A DNA stretch of 64,000 nucleotides, from assembly GCF_000411975.1 (NCBI RefSeq), contig NZ_ASXG01000063.1:55917-119916 (forward strand). Direction: 5' to 3'. The first letter of the stretch is position 1, and every line of letters starts with the position of its first letter. Position numbers and translations under genes: made by a program. Of this stretch, positions 1 through 8,090 are shown piece by piece. The notes under the pieces were generated by a model. The model was given only the letters and a program-made list of their open reading frames with translations, did not search any database and was not told where the DNA came from. Source of the DNA: Amycolatopsis orientalis DSM 43388. GTDB taxonomy: Bacteria; Actinomycetota; Actinomycetes; Mycobacteriales; Pseudonocardiaceae.

Positions 1-433
1 CCACCCGGTCGCCGACGCGCAGGTCCGCCCCGGGCACCTGCTCCTCGGAACCGTCCTCGGTGAGCCGCCGCGCGACGGTCTCCTTTTTGGTCCGCCGCAA
101 CGTTTCCGCCTGCGCCTTGCCCCGCCCTTCGGCGACGGCCTCGGCCAGGTTCGCGAACACGACAGTGAACCACAGCCAGACCGCGATGAGGACGGAGAAC
201 ACGCTCGGATCGGTGATCGCGAAGACCGTGGTCAGGACCGAACCGGCCCACACCACGAACATCACCGGGTTCTTGAGCTGATGCCGCGGGTTCAGCTTGC
301 GCAGCGCGTCCGGCAGGGACGCCCACAGCTGCCTCGGGTTGAACACCCCGGCTCCGACTCTGCTGGCGTTCACGGTGTTTTTGGAGTGCTGCTGCGTCTC
401 CTCTTCGGGAGTCCGCTCTTGAGTGAGGGTCAT
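1..433 (-). CDS. kdpB: Potassium-transporting ATPase B subunit, N-terminal part (cut by window edge)
   Basis: About 144 codons of the P-type ATPase catalytic subunit of the KdpFABC high-affinity K+ uptake complex; the gene continues past the left edge. The translation starts MTLTQERTPEEET, reaches the family-typical stretch NPRHQLKNPVMFVVWAGS, then two membrane segments (WAGSVLTTVFAI and VLIAVWLWFTVVFANLAEA), and enters the actuator domain with the typical AEGRGKAQAETLRRTKKET. The ATG at 433-431 overlaps the kdpA stop codon (ATGA), so the two are translationally coupled. The phosphorylation aspartate (DKTG) and the nucleotide-binding domain lie outside the window and cannot be checked. Identification is secure from sequence and from its place after kdpA. 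Confidence 0.95.
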   Translation of the reverse strand, partial: MTLTQERTPEEETQQHSKNTVNASRVGAGVFNPRQLWASLPDALRKLNPRHQLKNPVMFVVWAGSVLTTVFAITDPSVFSVLIAVWLWFTVVFANLAEAVAEGRGKAQAETLRRTKKETVARRLTEDGSEEQVPGADLRVGDRV

Positions 434-2091
434 GCCAACGCCTCCGCGATGGGCCCCAGCGCGAGCGCCGGGATGAACGTGAGGGCCGCGACGAGGACGA
501 CGGTGCCGGTCAGCAACGTCCCGAACAGCGGCCCGGTGGTGGGCAGCGTGCCCGAGGTTTCGGGGACTTTCTTCTGCGCCGCGAGCGAACCCGCCAGGCA
601 GAGCACCGCGACGATCGGCACGAAGCGGCCGATCAGCATGGCCACCGAAAGCGATGCCTGGAACCAGTCGCTGGTCGCGGTGAGACCGCCGAAGGCACTG
701 CCGTTGTTGTTGCCCGCGGACGCGTAGCCGTACAGGACTTCGGACAGCCCGTGCGGGCCCGAGTTGCCGAGCGCGTCCCGGGTTCCGGGCAGCATCAAGG
801 CGATGCCGGAGCCGAGCAGGACCACGGTGGGCATCGCGAGCATCGCGATCGCGGCGCAGGTGACCTCGCGCTTGCCGAGCTTCTTGCCGAGGTACTCCGG
901 CGTCCGGCCGACCATCAGCCCGGCGAGGAACATCGCGATCACCGCCATCACGAGAATCCCGTACAGCCCGGTGCCGACGCCGCCCGGCGAAATCTCGCCG
1001 AAGAGCATGTTCAGCATCGTGCCCCCGCCGCCGAGGCCGGACAGGCTGTCGTGCGCGCCGTTGACCGCGCCGGTCGACGTGCCGGTGGTGGTGTCGGCGA
1101 ACAGCGACGTGCCGCCGATGCCGAACCGCTGTTCCTTGCCTTCGAGATTCGCCCCCGCGGCCAGCGCCGCCGGGCTGTTCGTGCGCGCCTCGGACGTCCA
1201 GATCACCGCGAGCATCGCCGCCCACAGGCCGGCCATCACCGACAGCAGGACGTAGCCCTGCTTGCGGTTGCCGACCAGCTGCCCGAAGGCGCGGGTGAGG
1301 CAGACCGGGAGGACGAGGATCAGGAACATCTCGACGACGTTGGTCCAGACGTTCGGGTTCTCGAACGGGTGCGCGGAGTTGGCGTTGAAGATGCCGCCGC
1401 CGTTCGTGCCGAGTTCCTTGATCGCTTCCTGGCTCGCTGCCGGGGCGAGCGCGATCGTGCTGCTGCTGCCGTCCGGGTTCGTGACCGCGACGCCGGAACG
1501 CAGGCTCTGCACCACGCCGAGCGCCACGAGGACGAGCGCGAACACGAACGCCATCGGCAGCAGCACCCGGATCGTGCCGCGCGTCAGGTCGACCCAGAAA
1601 TTGCCCAGCCGGTCGGTGCGCGAGCGGAGGAATCCGCGCGTCACCGCGATCGCCACGGCGAGCCCGACGCCCGCGGACAGGAAGTTCTGCACGGTGAGCC
1701 CGGCCATCTGGACGAAGTGGCCCATGGTCGTCTCGGGCGTGTACGACTGCCAGTTCGTGTTGGTCACGAAGGAAACCGCGGTGTTGAAGGCGACCGCGGG
1801 CGAAACCGGCCCGCGGCCGAAATTCCACGGCAGGATCGACTGCAGGCGCTGCAGCAGATACAGCAGGAGCACCGAGACGAACGAGAAGCCGAGCACGCCG
1901 GAGGCGTAGGTCTTCCAGTGCTGTTCGGTGTTCGGGTCGACCCGGACGATCTGGTACAGGGCCTTCTCCACCCGCAGATGCTTCTCGGTGGAGAAGACGC
2001 GGGCGAGGTAGTCGCCGAGGGGTTTGTAGACCACCGCGAGGGCGACCAGGAGCACGCCGGCTTGCAGGAAGCCGGCCGCGACGTCACTCAT
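430..2091 (-). CDS. kdpA: Potassium-transporting ATPase A subunit
   Basis: The channel-like K+-translocating subunit of the Kdp ATPase, an inner-membrane protein of 553 residues, which is the normal family length. It shows repeated pore-type segments characteristic of KdpA: VTNTNWQSYTPETTMGHF near residue 110, GTNGGGIFNANSAHPFENP near residue 230, and GNNNGSAFGGL near residue 465. These supply the glycine-rich selectivity-filter positions. About ten hydrophobic helices are visible. The ATG at 2091 follows kdpF by one base, and the stop overlaps the kdpB ATG. The family is normally expressed at low external K+ under KdpDE; no kdpD or kdpE is visible here, so they must lie to the left or elsewhere. 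Confidence 0.97.
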   Translation of the reverse strand: MSDVAAGFLQAGVLLVALAVVYKPLGDYLARVFSTEKHLRVEKALYQIVRVDPNTEQHWKTYASGVLGFSFVSVLLLYLLQRLQSILPWNFGRGPVSPAVAFNTAVSFVTNTNWQSYTPETTMGHFVQMAGLTVQNFLSAGVGLAVAIAVTRGFLRSRTDRLGNFWVDLTRGTIRVLLPMAFVFALVLVALGVVQSLRSGVAVTNPDGSSSTIALAPAASQEAIKELGTNGGGIFNANSAHPFENPNVWTNVVEMFLILVLPVCLTRAFGQLVGNRKQGYVLLSVMAGLWAAMLAVIWTSEARTNSPAALAAGANLEGKEQRFGIGGTSLFADTTTGTSTGAVNGAHDSLSGLGGGGTMLNMLFGEISPGGVGTGLYGILVMAVIAMFLAGLMVGRTPEYLGKKLGKREVTCAAIAMLAMPTVVLLGSGIALMLPGTRDALGNSGPHGLSEVLYGYASAGNNNGSAFGGLTATSDWFQASLSVAMLIGRFVPIVAVLCLAGSLAAQKKVPETSGTLPTTGPLFGTLLTGTVVLVAALTFIPALALGPIAEALA

Positions 2092-2092
2092 C

Positions 2093-2194
2093 TCAGAATT
2101 TCTCCGGCCTCACGAGGGCGACGAACAGGTAGCCGAGGAGGCCAAGCGCCAGCAGCCCGCCGACGATGTTGGCCACGGTGCCCGCGCCGCTCAC
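2093..2194 (-). CDS. kdpF: KdpF small membrane subunit
   Basis: A 33-residue single-span peptide that starts at GTG 2194 (VSGAGTVANIVGGLLALGL) and ends YLFVALVRPEKF. The single helix followed by a short basic RPEKF tail is the hallmark of KdpF, which stabilises the KdpABC complex. The gene ends one base before the kdpA start and its GTG overlaps the stop of the preceding mini-ORF (GTGA), so it sits in a tight operon. A longer reading up to 2281 is possible, but it adds a basic non-membrane leader unlike the family. Confidence 0.85.
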   Translation of the reverse strand: MSGAGTVANIVGGLLALGLLGYLFVALVRPEKF

Positions 2195-2274
2195 AGCTTC
2201 TCCAGCCCGCGCAGGACACCGGCGAGCACCACGAAAACGCCGATGAGCAATAGGGCGTACAGCAAATCCGCCAC
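2191..2274 (-). CDS. Small hydrophobic peptide upstream of kdpF
   Basis: A 27-residue reading frame starting at GTG 2274 and preceded by GAGAGG at a good ribosome-binding distance. The product is almost entirely one hydrophobic segment (ADLLYALLLIGVFVVLAG) followed by a basic end, VLRGLEKL. It overlaps the kdpF start by four bases, which suggests that it is the first gene of the operon. I do not recognise a named family. It could be a second KdpF-like subunit or simply a translational leader. The coupling and ribosome-binding site support real translation; the function is unknown. Confidence 0.6.
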   Translation of the reverse strand: MADLLYALLLIGVFVVLAGVLRGLEKL

Positions 2275-2616
2275 GAGGCACCTCTCAGGAAGGGTCACCC
2301 GGCACGGGTGACCGTCGGTCGAGAGCCACTGTGCGGTTGCCGCGGAGGGCGAGCACCCGCGGCTGACGCCTCCTTGACGCCCCGGCCTGGGGGCGTTTAC
2401 GCGATCTTGACGGCCGGTGACCCGGGCCACCGCGGCGAGCGCGTCCGGGCCGGGCGGGGGCGGGCAACTGTCCGTAGTTGGTGGGTGACTTGCGGCACAG
2501 CTGGTAGTGGATCAAGGACAGAGAGTGCAATTCGGGCAGACAAGCCGCGGGGTCCGTGTTACACCTGAGTAACCGATAGTTGTATCTGCTAACTAACTAG
2601 GCTCAGGAGGTCTCGT
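2275..2616. promoter_or_regulatory. Divergent promoter region between kdp and asnB
   Basis: This 342-bp gap separates two divergent units and has to hold both promoters. It contains no convincing gene. Ahead of asnB there is an A/T-richer stretch (2570-2600) and then AGGAGG at 2605-2610, a near-perfect ribosome-binding site seven bases before the ATG. I see no obvious long palindrome that would mark a KdpE site. Confidence 0.6.
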
Positions 2617-4458
2617 ATGTGCGGAATCGCGGGCTGGGTTTCCTACGACACCGATCTCACGCAGCAGCAGGAGATCGCGGACGCGATGACCGAAACCATG
2701 GCCTGCCGAGGACCGGACGACCGCGGGACCTGGATCCGCCGTTCGGTCGCGCTGGGCCACCGCCGGCTCGCCATCATCGACTTGCCGGGCGGCCGCCAGC
2801 CAATGAGCGTCCGGACGCCGAACGGCGAAGTCGCCATGGTCTACAGCGGCGAGGCGTACAACTTCTCCGAACTTCGTGAAGAACTCACCAAACTGGGCCA
2901 TCGCTGGGAGACCGACAGCGACACCGAGGTCGTGCTGCACGGCTACCTGCAGTGGGGCACCGAGGTCGTGGACCACCTCAACGGCATGTACGCGTTCGCG
3001 ATCTGGGACGAGCGCGACCAGAAACTGGTGATGATCCGCGACCGGATGGGCATCAAGCCGTTCTACTACTACCCCACCCGCGACGGCGTCCTGTTCGGCT
3101 CGGAGCCGAAGGCGATCTTGGCGAACCCGTTGGCGCGCAAGGTGGTCGACAGCGACGGCCTGCGCGAGCTGATGGGCTTCACGAAGCGTCCGGGCTGGTC
3201 GCTGTGGAAGGGCACGTACGAGGTCGACCCGGCCACCGTCGTGACGGTGACCCGCGAGGGCATCAACACCCGCACCTACTGGAAGCTCGACGCCAAGCAG
3301 CACACCGACGACCAGGAGACGACGGTCGAGCGCGTGCGCGAGCTGATGACCGACATCGTGCACCGGCAGCTGGTCGCCGACGTCCCGCGCTGCGTCCTGC
3401 TGTCCGGCGGCCTCGACTCGAGCGCGGTCACCGGTCTCGCCGCCGCGCGGCTGGCCGAGCAAGGCGAACAGCTGCGCACCTTCTCGGTCGACTTCTTCGG
3501 GCAAGAAGAGAACTTCCAGCCGGACGAAATGCGCGACACCCCGGACTCGCCCTACATCCGCGACGTCGCCAAGCTCGTCGGGTCCGCGCACCAGGACGTG
3601 ATGCTCAACCCGGCCGACCTGAGCGACCCCGAGGTGCGCCGCGCGGTGCTGCGCGCCCGCGACATCCCCACCGGGCTCGGCGACATGGACACGTCGTTGT
3701 ACCTGCTGTTCAAGGCGATCCGGGCGGAATCGACGGTGGCGCTGTCCGGCGAATCGGCCGACGAGGTCTTCGGCGGCTACCGCTGGTTCCACGACGAGGC
3801 CGCGGTCAAGGCGGACACCTTTCCGTGGCTGGCGTTCCGCAACAGCCTGATGGACAACCGCGAATCGCTGCTCGAACCGGGCCTCGCCGCGAAGCTGGAC
3901 CTGGAGTCCTACATCGACGACCAGTACCGGACCGCGGTGTCCCAAGTGGACTTGCTGGACGGCGAATCCGAGCGGGAGTCCCGGATGCGGGTCATCTGCA
4001 ACCTGCACCTGACCCGCTTCGTGCGGCAGCTGCTCGACCGCAAGGACCGGATGTCGATGGCGGTGGGCCTGGAAGTGCGCGTGCCGTTCTGCGACCACCG
4101 GCTCGTGGAGTACGTCTACAACACGCCGTGGGCGCTGAAGACCTACGACGGCCGGGAAAAGAGCCTGCTGCGGCACGCGACGAAGCACGTGCTGCCCGCG
4201 TCGGTGCGGGACCGGGTGAAGAGCCCGTATCCGTCCACTCAGGACCCGGGGTACGCGGTGGCGCTGCAGCAGCAGGTCAAGGAAGCGCTGGCGCAGAAGG
4301 ACAACCCGGTGTTCCAGATGGTCAACCGGGAATGGCTGCGGCAGTGCGCGGAAACCGACCCGGCGGCGATCAGCCAGGCGCAGCGCGTCGGCATGGACCG
4401 GTCGCTGGACCTGCACCACTGGTTCGACCTGTACTCGCCGGAGCTGGAACTCAATTGA
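2617..4458 (+). CDS. asnB: Asparagine synthetase (glutamine-hydrolysing)
   Basis: Converts aspartate, glutamine and ATP to asparagine. The 613-residue protein starts MCGIAGW, so after Met removal Cys-1 is the N-terminal nucleophile of the class II glutaminase domain (about residues 2-210, with RGPDDRG and GHRRLAIIDL). The synthetase domain carries the pyrophosphate loop LLSGGLDSS near residue 268 and the later ALSGESADEVFGGY. The length is normal for actinobacterial AsnB. The start is fixed by AGGAGG at 2605. It is monocistronic: a large palindrome at 4477-4531 follows directly. Homologues occur in primary metabolism and beside peptide-antibiotic genes, but nothing here points to the latter. 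Confidence 0.95.
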   Translation: MCGIAGWVSYDTDLTQQQEIADAMTETMACRGPDDRGTWIRRSVALGHRRLAIIDLPGGRQPMSVRTPNGEVAMVYSGEAYNFSELREELTKLGHRWETDSDTEVVLHGYLQWGTEVVDHLNGMYAFAIWDERDQKLVMIRDRMGIKPFYYYPTRDGVLFGSEPKAILANPLARKVVDSDGLRELMGFTKRPGWSLWKGTYEVDPATVVTVTREGINTRTYWKLDAKQHTDDQETTVERVRELMTDIVHRQLVADVPRCVLLSGGLDSSAVTGLAAARLAEQGEQLRTFSVDFFGQEENFQPDEMRDTPDSPYIRDVAKLVGSAHQDVMLNPADLSDPEVRRAVLRARDIPTGLGDMDTSLYLLFKAIRAESTVALSGESADEVFGGYRWFHDEAAVKADTFPWLAFRNSLMDNRESLLEPGLAAKLDLESYIDDQYRTAVSQVDLLDGESERESRMRVICNLHLTRFVRQLLDRKDRMSMAVGLEVRVPFCDHRLVEYVYNTPWALKTYDGREKSLLRHATKHVLPASVRDRVKSPYPSTQDPGYAVALQQQVKEALAQKDNPVFQMVNREWLRQCAETDPAAISQAQRVGMDRSLDLHHWFDLYSPELELN

Positions 4459-4476
4459 TCCGGTTCTCCCGGGACC

Positions 4477-4531
4477 GTCCGTGAAGGGCTCCTTGACGGA
4501 ATCTGATTCCCTCAAGGAGCCCTTCACGGAC
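4477..4531. terminator. 55-bp palindrome with GGAATCTGATTCC core, probable bidirectional terminator
   Basis: Two 27-base arms around a single T, with one mismatch. The outer arm begins GTCCGTGAAGGGCTCCTTGA and the core at 4498-4510 is GGAATCTGATTCC. It lies 18 bp after the asnB stop and 25 bp before the end of the convergent GNAT gene, the position expected of a shared terminator. The same core recurs at 20200-20212 and 63922-63934, so it belongs to a dispersed repeat family. Confidence 0.8.
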
Positions 4532-4555
4532 TTCGGCATCCCGCGGCGGGGCCGG

Positions 4556-5059
4556 TCAGAAGTCCAGGTGCGCGTCGATTTCCGTGCCGCGGACGTCCAG
4601 TTCCGCGCCGGCTCCGCTCAGCAGCCGCCGGGCCGCCGCGTTGTCCACTGTGGTCGTCGCGACGAACTTGGCCGCACCGCCGTCGCGGGCCGCGTCCAGC
4701 AGCACCGCGGCCACCTTGCGGCCGATCCCGCGTCCGCGCGCCGAACGGCCGAGCCACACCCCGGCCTCGACCTCCAGCGCGGCCCGCCCGGACACCGGCC
4801 GCAGCCGGGCCGCTCCGCGGACCTCGCCGTCGACCTCCACGACCCACGTCGTCTCGATGGCCGTGTCCGGATTGAGCGATCGTCGGCGGTGAAAGGCGAG
4901 AAACGCTTCGCGGCGGGCTTCGGTCCAGCCGGCGGGACCTTCCACCGGCGGCATGACCTCAGTCGGTTCGGCGTCGGCCACCGCGGCTGCCAGCAGCCGT
5001 TCCAGCCCCTGCTCGTCGAGCGGGATCAGCACGATCTCGGATTCTCCGGATCCAGGCAC
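4556..5059 (-). CDS. GNAT-family N-acetyltransferase
   Basis: A 167-residue cytosolic acetyltransferase. The core fold is visible: substrate-side strand TTWVVEVDGEVRGAARL, then VEAGVWLGRSARGRGIGRK near residues 97-115, which supplies the acetyl-CoA pyrophosphate-binding motif R-G-R-G-I-G, then KFVATTTVDNAAARRLL, where side-chain binding usually occurs. The substrate cannot be read from sequence; the N-terminus resembles RimJ/RimL-like or small-molecule acetyltransferases. It is transcribed toward asnB and shares its terminator. Upstream lies a gap shared with the TetR gene, so regulation by that protein is possible but unproven. Confidence 0.85.
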   Translation of the reverse strand: MPGSGESEIVLIPLDEQGLERLLAAAVADAEPTEVMPPVEGPAGWTEARREAFLAFHRRRSLNPDTAIETTWVVEVDGEVRGAARLRPVSGRAALEVEAGVWLGRSARGRGIGRKVAAVLLDAARDGGAAKFVATTTVDNAAARRLLSGAGAELDVRGTEIDAHLDF

Positions 5060-5375
5060 GCCCCGCAGCTTGGCACGCGAAGCCGCCCGGCGCTACCCGA
5101 TCGGCCCAGTCGTTACCAGGGAACCTGCGCTTCCAGCACGTCCACGACCGCCGGCACGCTTTCCCGCGCAGTCCTTCGAGGACTCTCAACCGGCTCAACG
5201 CATTCGTGATCATCACTTCGGCGAATCTCTCGGCAGGCAGACCGGTCCGCTCCGTCGCACGCGGCTATCTGCGCTTCGCCGGTCATCTCCAGGTGCTCAG
5301 GCAGCCCGACCGTGGCCGCTCCCTTAGCTAGACGCAACGTCACGTCTAGGTCCGGGGCGGGGTAGGGTGTCCGGT
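5060..5375. other. Intergenic region between GNAT and tetR genes
   Basis: This 316-bp gap separates two divergent genes. A minus-strand frame (5113-5343) is open, but its third codon positions are not G/C-biased and it matches nothing I recognise, so I do not call it a gene; it may be a decayed one. The only firm feature is the inverted repeat at 5328-5349. Confidence 0.5.
5328..5349. promoter_or_regulatory. Inverted-repeat operator, probable TetR site
   Basis: Perfect 7-bp arms CTAGACG and CGTCTAG separated by 8 bases, 22 bp in all, ending 26 bp before the ATG of the TetR-family gene. Size and position fit the autoregulatory operator of a dimeric TetR protein. Confidence 0.75.
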
Positions 5376-5972
5376 ATGCCCGCAGTCAATTCGCAGCCCC
5401 GCAGGGCACGCTCCGGCAACCGGCGCGACGAGGCCGCACGCTTGGCCGTGCTCCACGCCGCCGACGACCTCCTGGTCGAGCACGGCTTCGGCGCGTTGAC
5501 CGTCGAAGCGATCGCCCGCCGGGCCGGCGTCGCGAAGCAGACGATCTACCGGTGGTGGCCGTCGAAGGTCGAAATCCTGCTGGACACGCTGATCGAGGAC
5601 AGCGACAAACGCGTGCCGGTGCCGACGGAACTCCCGACCGCCGAGGGCATTCGCGCGTATCTGCGCGACTTCGCGCACTTCCTGGCCGAAGACCCGGCAG
5701 GGAAATGCCTCCTCGCCCTGCTGGCCGAAGCCCAGCACGACGTCGGCACCGCGGCTCGCTTCCACGAGCGTTACCTGGAGCCGCGGCAGCTCGCCGAGCG
5801 CGAGATGCTGACGCGGGCCGCCGAGTCAGGCGAGATTTCCCCGGTCTTGGACCCGGAAGCCACCAGGGACGCGTTGCTGGGGCCGATTGTCTACTGTGCA
5901 CTGACCGGAGCGGCGGTACCGGCGGATTTGATGGATACGTTGGTGGAGAAGCTGCTTCGCCCGCGAGCGTGA
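5376..5972 (+). CDS. TetR/AcrR-family transcriptional regulator
   Basis: A 198-residue repressor. The N-terminal helix-turn-helix is clear (GFGALTVEAIARRAGVAKQTIYRWWPSK, roughly residues 37-65, here described in outline only); the C-terminal ligand-binding domain matches the TetR_C_11 type (DTLIEDSDKRVPVP, FHERYLEPRQLAEREML). Translation probably begins at ATG 5376; a GTG at 5367 would add three residues. The operator-like palindrome at 5328-5349 suggests autoregulation. The ligand and further targets are unknown; the nearest divergent candidate is the GNAT gene. Downstream it converges with the Gfo/Idh dehydrogenase, with only one base between the two coding ends. Confidence 0.9.
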   Translation: MPAVNSQPRRARSGNRRDEAARLAVLHAADDLLVEHGFGALTVEAIARRAGVAKQTIYRWWPSKVEILLDTLIEDSDKRVPVPTELPTAEGIRAYLRDFAHFLAEDPAGKCLLALLAEAQHDVGTAARFHERYLEPRQLAEREMLTRAAESGEISPVLDPEATRDALLGPIVYCALTGAAVPADLMDTLVEKLLRPRA

Positions 5973-5973
5973 G

Positions 5974-6975
5974 CTACCGCCGCACCTCGGCGACCCGCAC
6001 CGGGCGGTTCTCCCTCCGCGAGACCTCGCATGCCTCCGCGATGTAGAACGCCTCCAGCGCATCCCCCGCCCCCGCGGGCGACGGGATCCGCCGAGCGGCG
6101 ACGTCCAGGAACGCCCGCAGCTCAGCGGCATAAGCCGTCCGGAAGCGTTCCATGAAACCGGGATACGCCGGTCCCGGCAACGGCTTGGCCCCGGGCTCCA
6201 CCGATCGCAGCGGGGCCTGGTCGTCCAAGCCCACCACGGCGTTCCCCAGCGAACCCAGTGCCTCGAAGCGCACGTCGTAGCCCGCGCCGTTGTAGCGCGA
6301 CAGCGAGACCGTCGCGAGGGTTCCGTCGTCGAGGGTCAATGAGACCGCCGCGGTGTCGACATCCCCCGCGTCCGCGAAGAACTGCTCGCCTTTGTTGCTC
6401 CCCAAGGCGAACACTTCCGAGACCTCCCGGCCGGTCACCCACCGGATGATGTCGAAATCGTGCACCCCGCAGTCCCGGAACAGGCCGCCGGAATGCGCGA
6501 TGTAGGCCGCGGGCGGCGGGGCCGGGTCCAATGTGGTCGCCCGGACGCTGTGCAGCCAGCCCAGTTCCCCGCTCTCGACCGCGACCCGCGCGGCCTGGTA
6601 GCCCGCGTCGAACCGGCGCTGGAAACCGATCTGCACCGGGACGTCCGAGCCCGCGATCCGGTCGAGCACCGCGAGTGTGCCGGGGATGTCCGCGGCGACC
6701 GGTTTTTCGCAGAACACCGGCACCCGTGCGTCGACCGCCTGGATGATCAGCTCCGGATGCGCGTCCGTGGCCGCGGCGACGACCAGACCGTCCAGACCAG
6801 CTTGGAAGAGCGCGTCGATTCCCTCCGCCGCCTCGAGACCGAGCCGAGCAGCGACCGACTTCGCTCGCGCGGGATCCGCGTCCGCGACCACCACCGAGGT
6901 GACCTCGTCGAAGCTCGCGAGCGTCTCCGCGTGCGCGGCGCCGATCCGTCCGGCCCCGGCCAGTCCCAACCTCAT
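5974..6975 (-). CDS. Gfo/Idh/MocA-family oxidoreductase (inositol 2-dehydrogenase-like)
   Basis: An NAD(P)-dependent sugar or polyol dehydrogenase of 333 residues. The N-terminal Rossmann fold shows GLAGAGRIGAAHAETL; the family signature FCEKPVAAD near residues 88-96 carries the catalytic-site lysine, and the catalytic region GGLFRDCGVHDFDIIRW near residue 165 has the Asp and His expected of inositol dehydrogenases. Its start codon overlaps the LacI stop by four bases, so it is co-transcribed with the regulator. With the IolE-like isomerase and importer across the divergent promoter, it probably oxidises the imported polyol at C2. The exact substrate is inferred, not shown. Confidence 0.88.
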   Translation of the reverse strand: MRLGLAGAGRIGAAHAETLASFDEVTSVVVADADPARAKSVAARLGLEAAEGIDALFQAGLDGLVVAAATDAHPELIIQAVDARVPVFCEKPVAADIPGTLAVLDRIAGSDVPVQIGFQRRFDAGYQAARVAVESGELGWLHSVRATTLDPAPPPAAYIAHSGGLFRDCGVHDFDIIRWVTGREVSEVFALGSNKGEQFFADAGDVDTAAVSLTLDDGTLATVSLSRYNGAGYDVRFEALGSLGNAVVGLDDQAPLRSVEPGAKPLPGPAYPGFMERFRTAYAAELRAFLDVAARRIPSPAGAGDALEAFYIAEACEVSRRENRPVRVAEVRR

Positions 6976-7982
6976 CGTTGCGTCTCCCCTGAATTGGGCC
7001 CCGTGGTCTCGCGCACGACCAGGGACGGATGAAGCAGATGGCGCACCGGTTCAGTGCGCTCCCCGCGGATGCGCTCCAGCAGCGCATCGAACGCCAGCCG
7101 CGCCATTTCCGTGCGCGGCTGGTCCACTGTGGTCAACGAAATGTGCCGCAGGGAAGCCAAGGACGTGTTGTCGTACCCGACCACCGAAACGTCCTCCGGC
7201 ACCCGCAAACCATGTTCCTCGAGAGCCGAAATCGCGCCGACGGCGTTGAAGTCGTTGCCCGCCACCAACGCGGTCGGCGGCGGAGCGTGTGCGGACAGCA
7301 GCTCTTGCACGGCCTTCTCGCCGGCGGTGTCGGTGTGCTCGCTGCGCACCACGATTGGCTCCAGCCCGTGCGCCCGCATCGCTCGTTGGAAACCTCGACG
7401 CCGCGCGGCGGCACCGGCCGCTCCCCCGCCGTCGAGGTGCGCGATCCGGCGATGTCCCAATTGGACCAGGTGCGCGACGGCCAGCGCCGCACCCGCCTCG
7501 CCGTCGTCGTTCACCGTATCCACAGTGGACAATCGAGATGTGCGAGACACCAGCACTACCGGACATTGCCGTGCCGCGGCTTCGATCGCCGCCGCCGGAA
7601 CCACCGGCGACAACAGCACCACGCCAGCCGGACGGAACGACAGCAGACTGCGCAACGCCGCTCCTTCCCGGGAAGGCATCCGCCCGCCGGTGTTGAGAAT
7701 GAGATCGAACCCGGCTGCCTGAGCCGCCGCGTCGAGCCCTTCGACCAGGTCGGCGAAGAACGCGTTCCGGAGGTCGTTCACCATCACGCCGAGTACCGTC
7801 GAGGTCCGGCTCGCCAGCGACCGAGCCATCACGTGCGGCGAATAACCCAGCTCCTCGGCCGCCTTCCGCACCGCCGCGCGCCGCTGCGCCGAGACGTTCG
7901 GTGCGTTCCGCATGACGAGCGAAACCAGCGCCCGGGACACTCCGGCGCGCGCGGCGACGTCCTCCATGGTGGGCTTCCCCAT
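6972..7982 (-). CDS. LacI-family transcriptional regulator
   Basis: A 336-residue repressor. The N-terminal LacI helix-turn-helix and hinge are complete: MEDVAARAGVSRALVSLVMR followed by AAEELGYSPHVMARSLASR. Residues 65-330 form a periplasmic-binding-protein-like sensor (TSTVLGVMVNDLRNAFFADL, SVVGYDNTSLASLRHISLTT). It is transcribed away from the isomerase/importer genes and overlaps the dehydrogenase by ATGA. A 14-bp perfect palindrome lies 53 bp upstream at 8035-8048, in the divergent gap, and is the likely operator for both directions. The effector is presumably the transported polyol or a breakdown product. Confidence 0.93.
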   Translation of the reverse strand: MGKPTMEDVAARAGVSRALVSLVMRNAPNVSAQRRAAVRKAAEELGYSPHVMARSLASRTSTVLGVMVNDLRNAFFADLVEGLDAAAQAAGFDLILNTGGRMPSREGAALRSLLSFRPAGVVLLSPVVPAAAIEAAARQCPVVLVSRTSRLSTVDTVNDDGEAGAALAVAHLVQLGHRRIAHLDGGGAAGAAARRRGFQRAMRAHGLEPIVVRSEHTDTAGEKAVQELLSAHAPPPTALVAGNDFNAVGAISALEEHGLRVPEDVSVVGYDNTSLASLRHISLTTVDQPRTEMARLAFDALLERIRGERTEPVRHLLHPSLVVRETTGPNSGETQR

Positions 7983-8034
7983 GCGAAAACCTCCCCGGAG
8001 AAACGCTTGACGCGACGGTCCGGACGCTACAAGC

Positions 8035-8048
8035 TTAGAGCGCTCTAA
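8035..8048. promoter_or_regulatory. Perfect palindrome TTAGAGCGCTCTAA, likely LacI operator
   Basis: A 14-bp perfect palindrome with the central CG typical of LacI-family operators. It lies in the 108-bp gap between lacI (start 7982) and the isomerase gene (start 8091), so one site could control both divergent transcripts. Confidence 0.8.
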
Positions 8049-8090
8049 TCAAGACCACGCTCGCCCCGTCCCTCCATCGGAAAGGGATCC

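Noticed and set aside
751..2253. Long plus-strand open frame (500 codons) opposite kdpA and kdpF
   Set aside because: It is rich in Arg/His/Glu with no hydrophobic core or family motif; it is the antisense shadow of a well-identified gene in high-G+C DNA.
2593..4539. 648-codon minus-strand frame opposite asnB
   Set aside because: Antisense shadow with low-complexity Arg/Val/His product; asnB on the other strand has all catalytic motifs.
5113..5343. 76-codon minus-strand frame between the GNAT and tetR genes
   Set aside because: Third codon positions lack G/C bias, and the putative GTG lies inside the operator dyad; at best a decayed gene.
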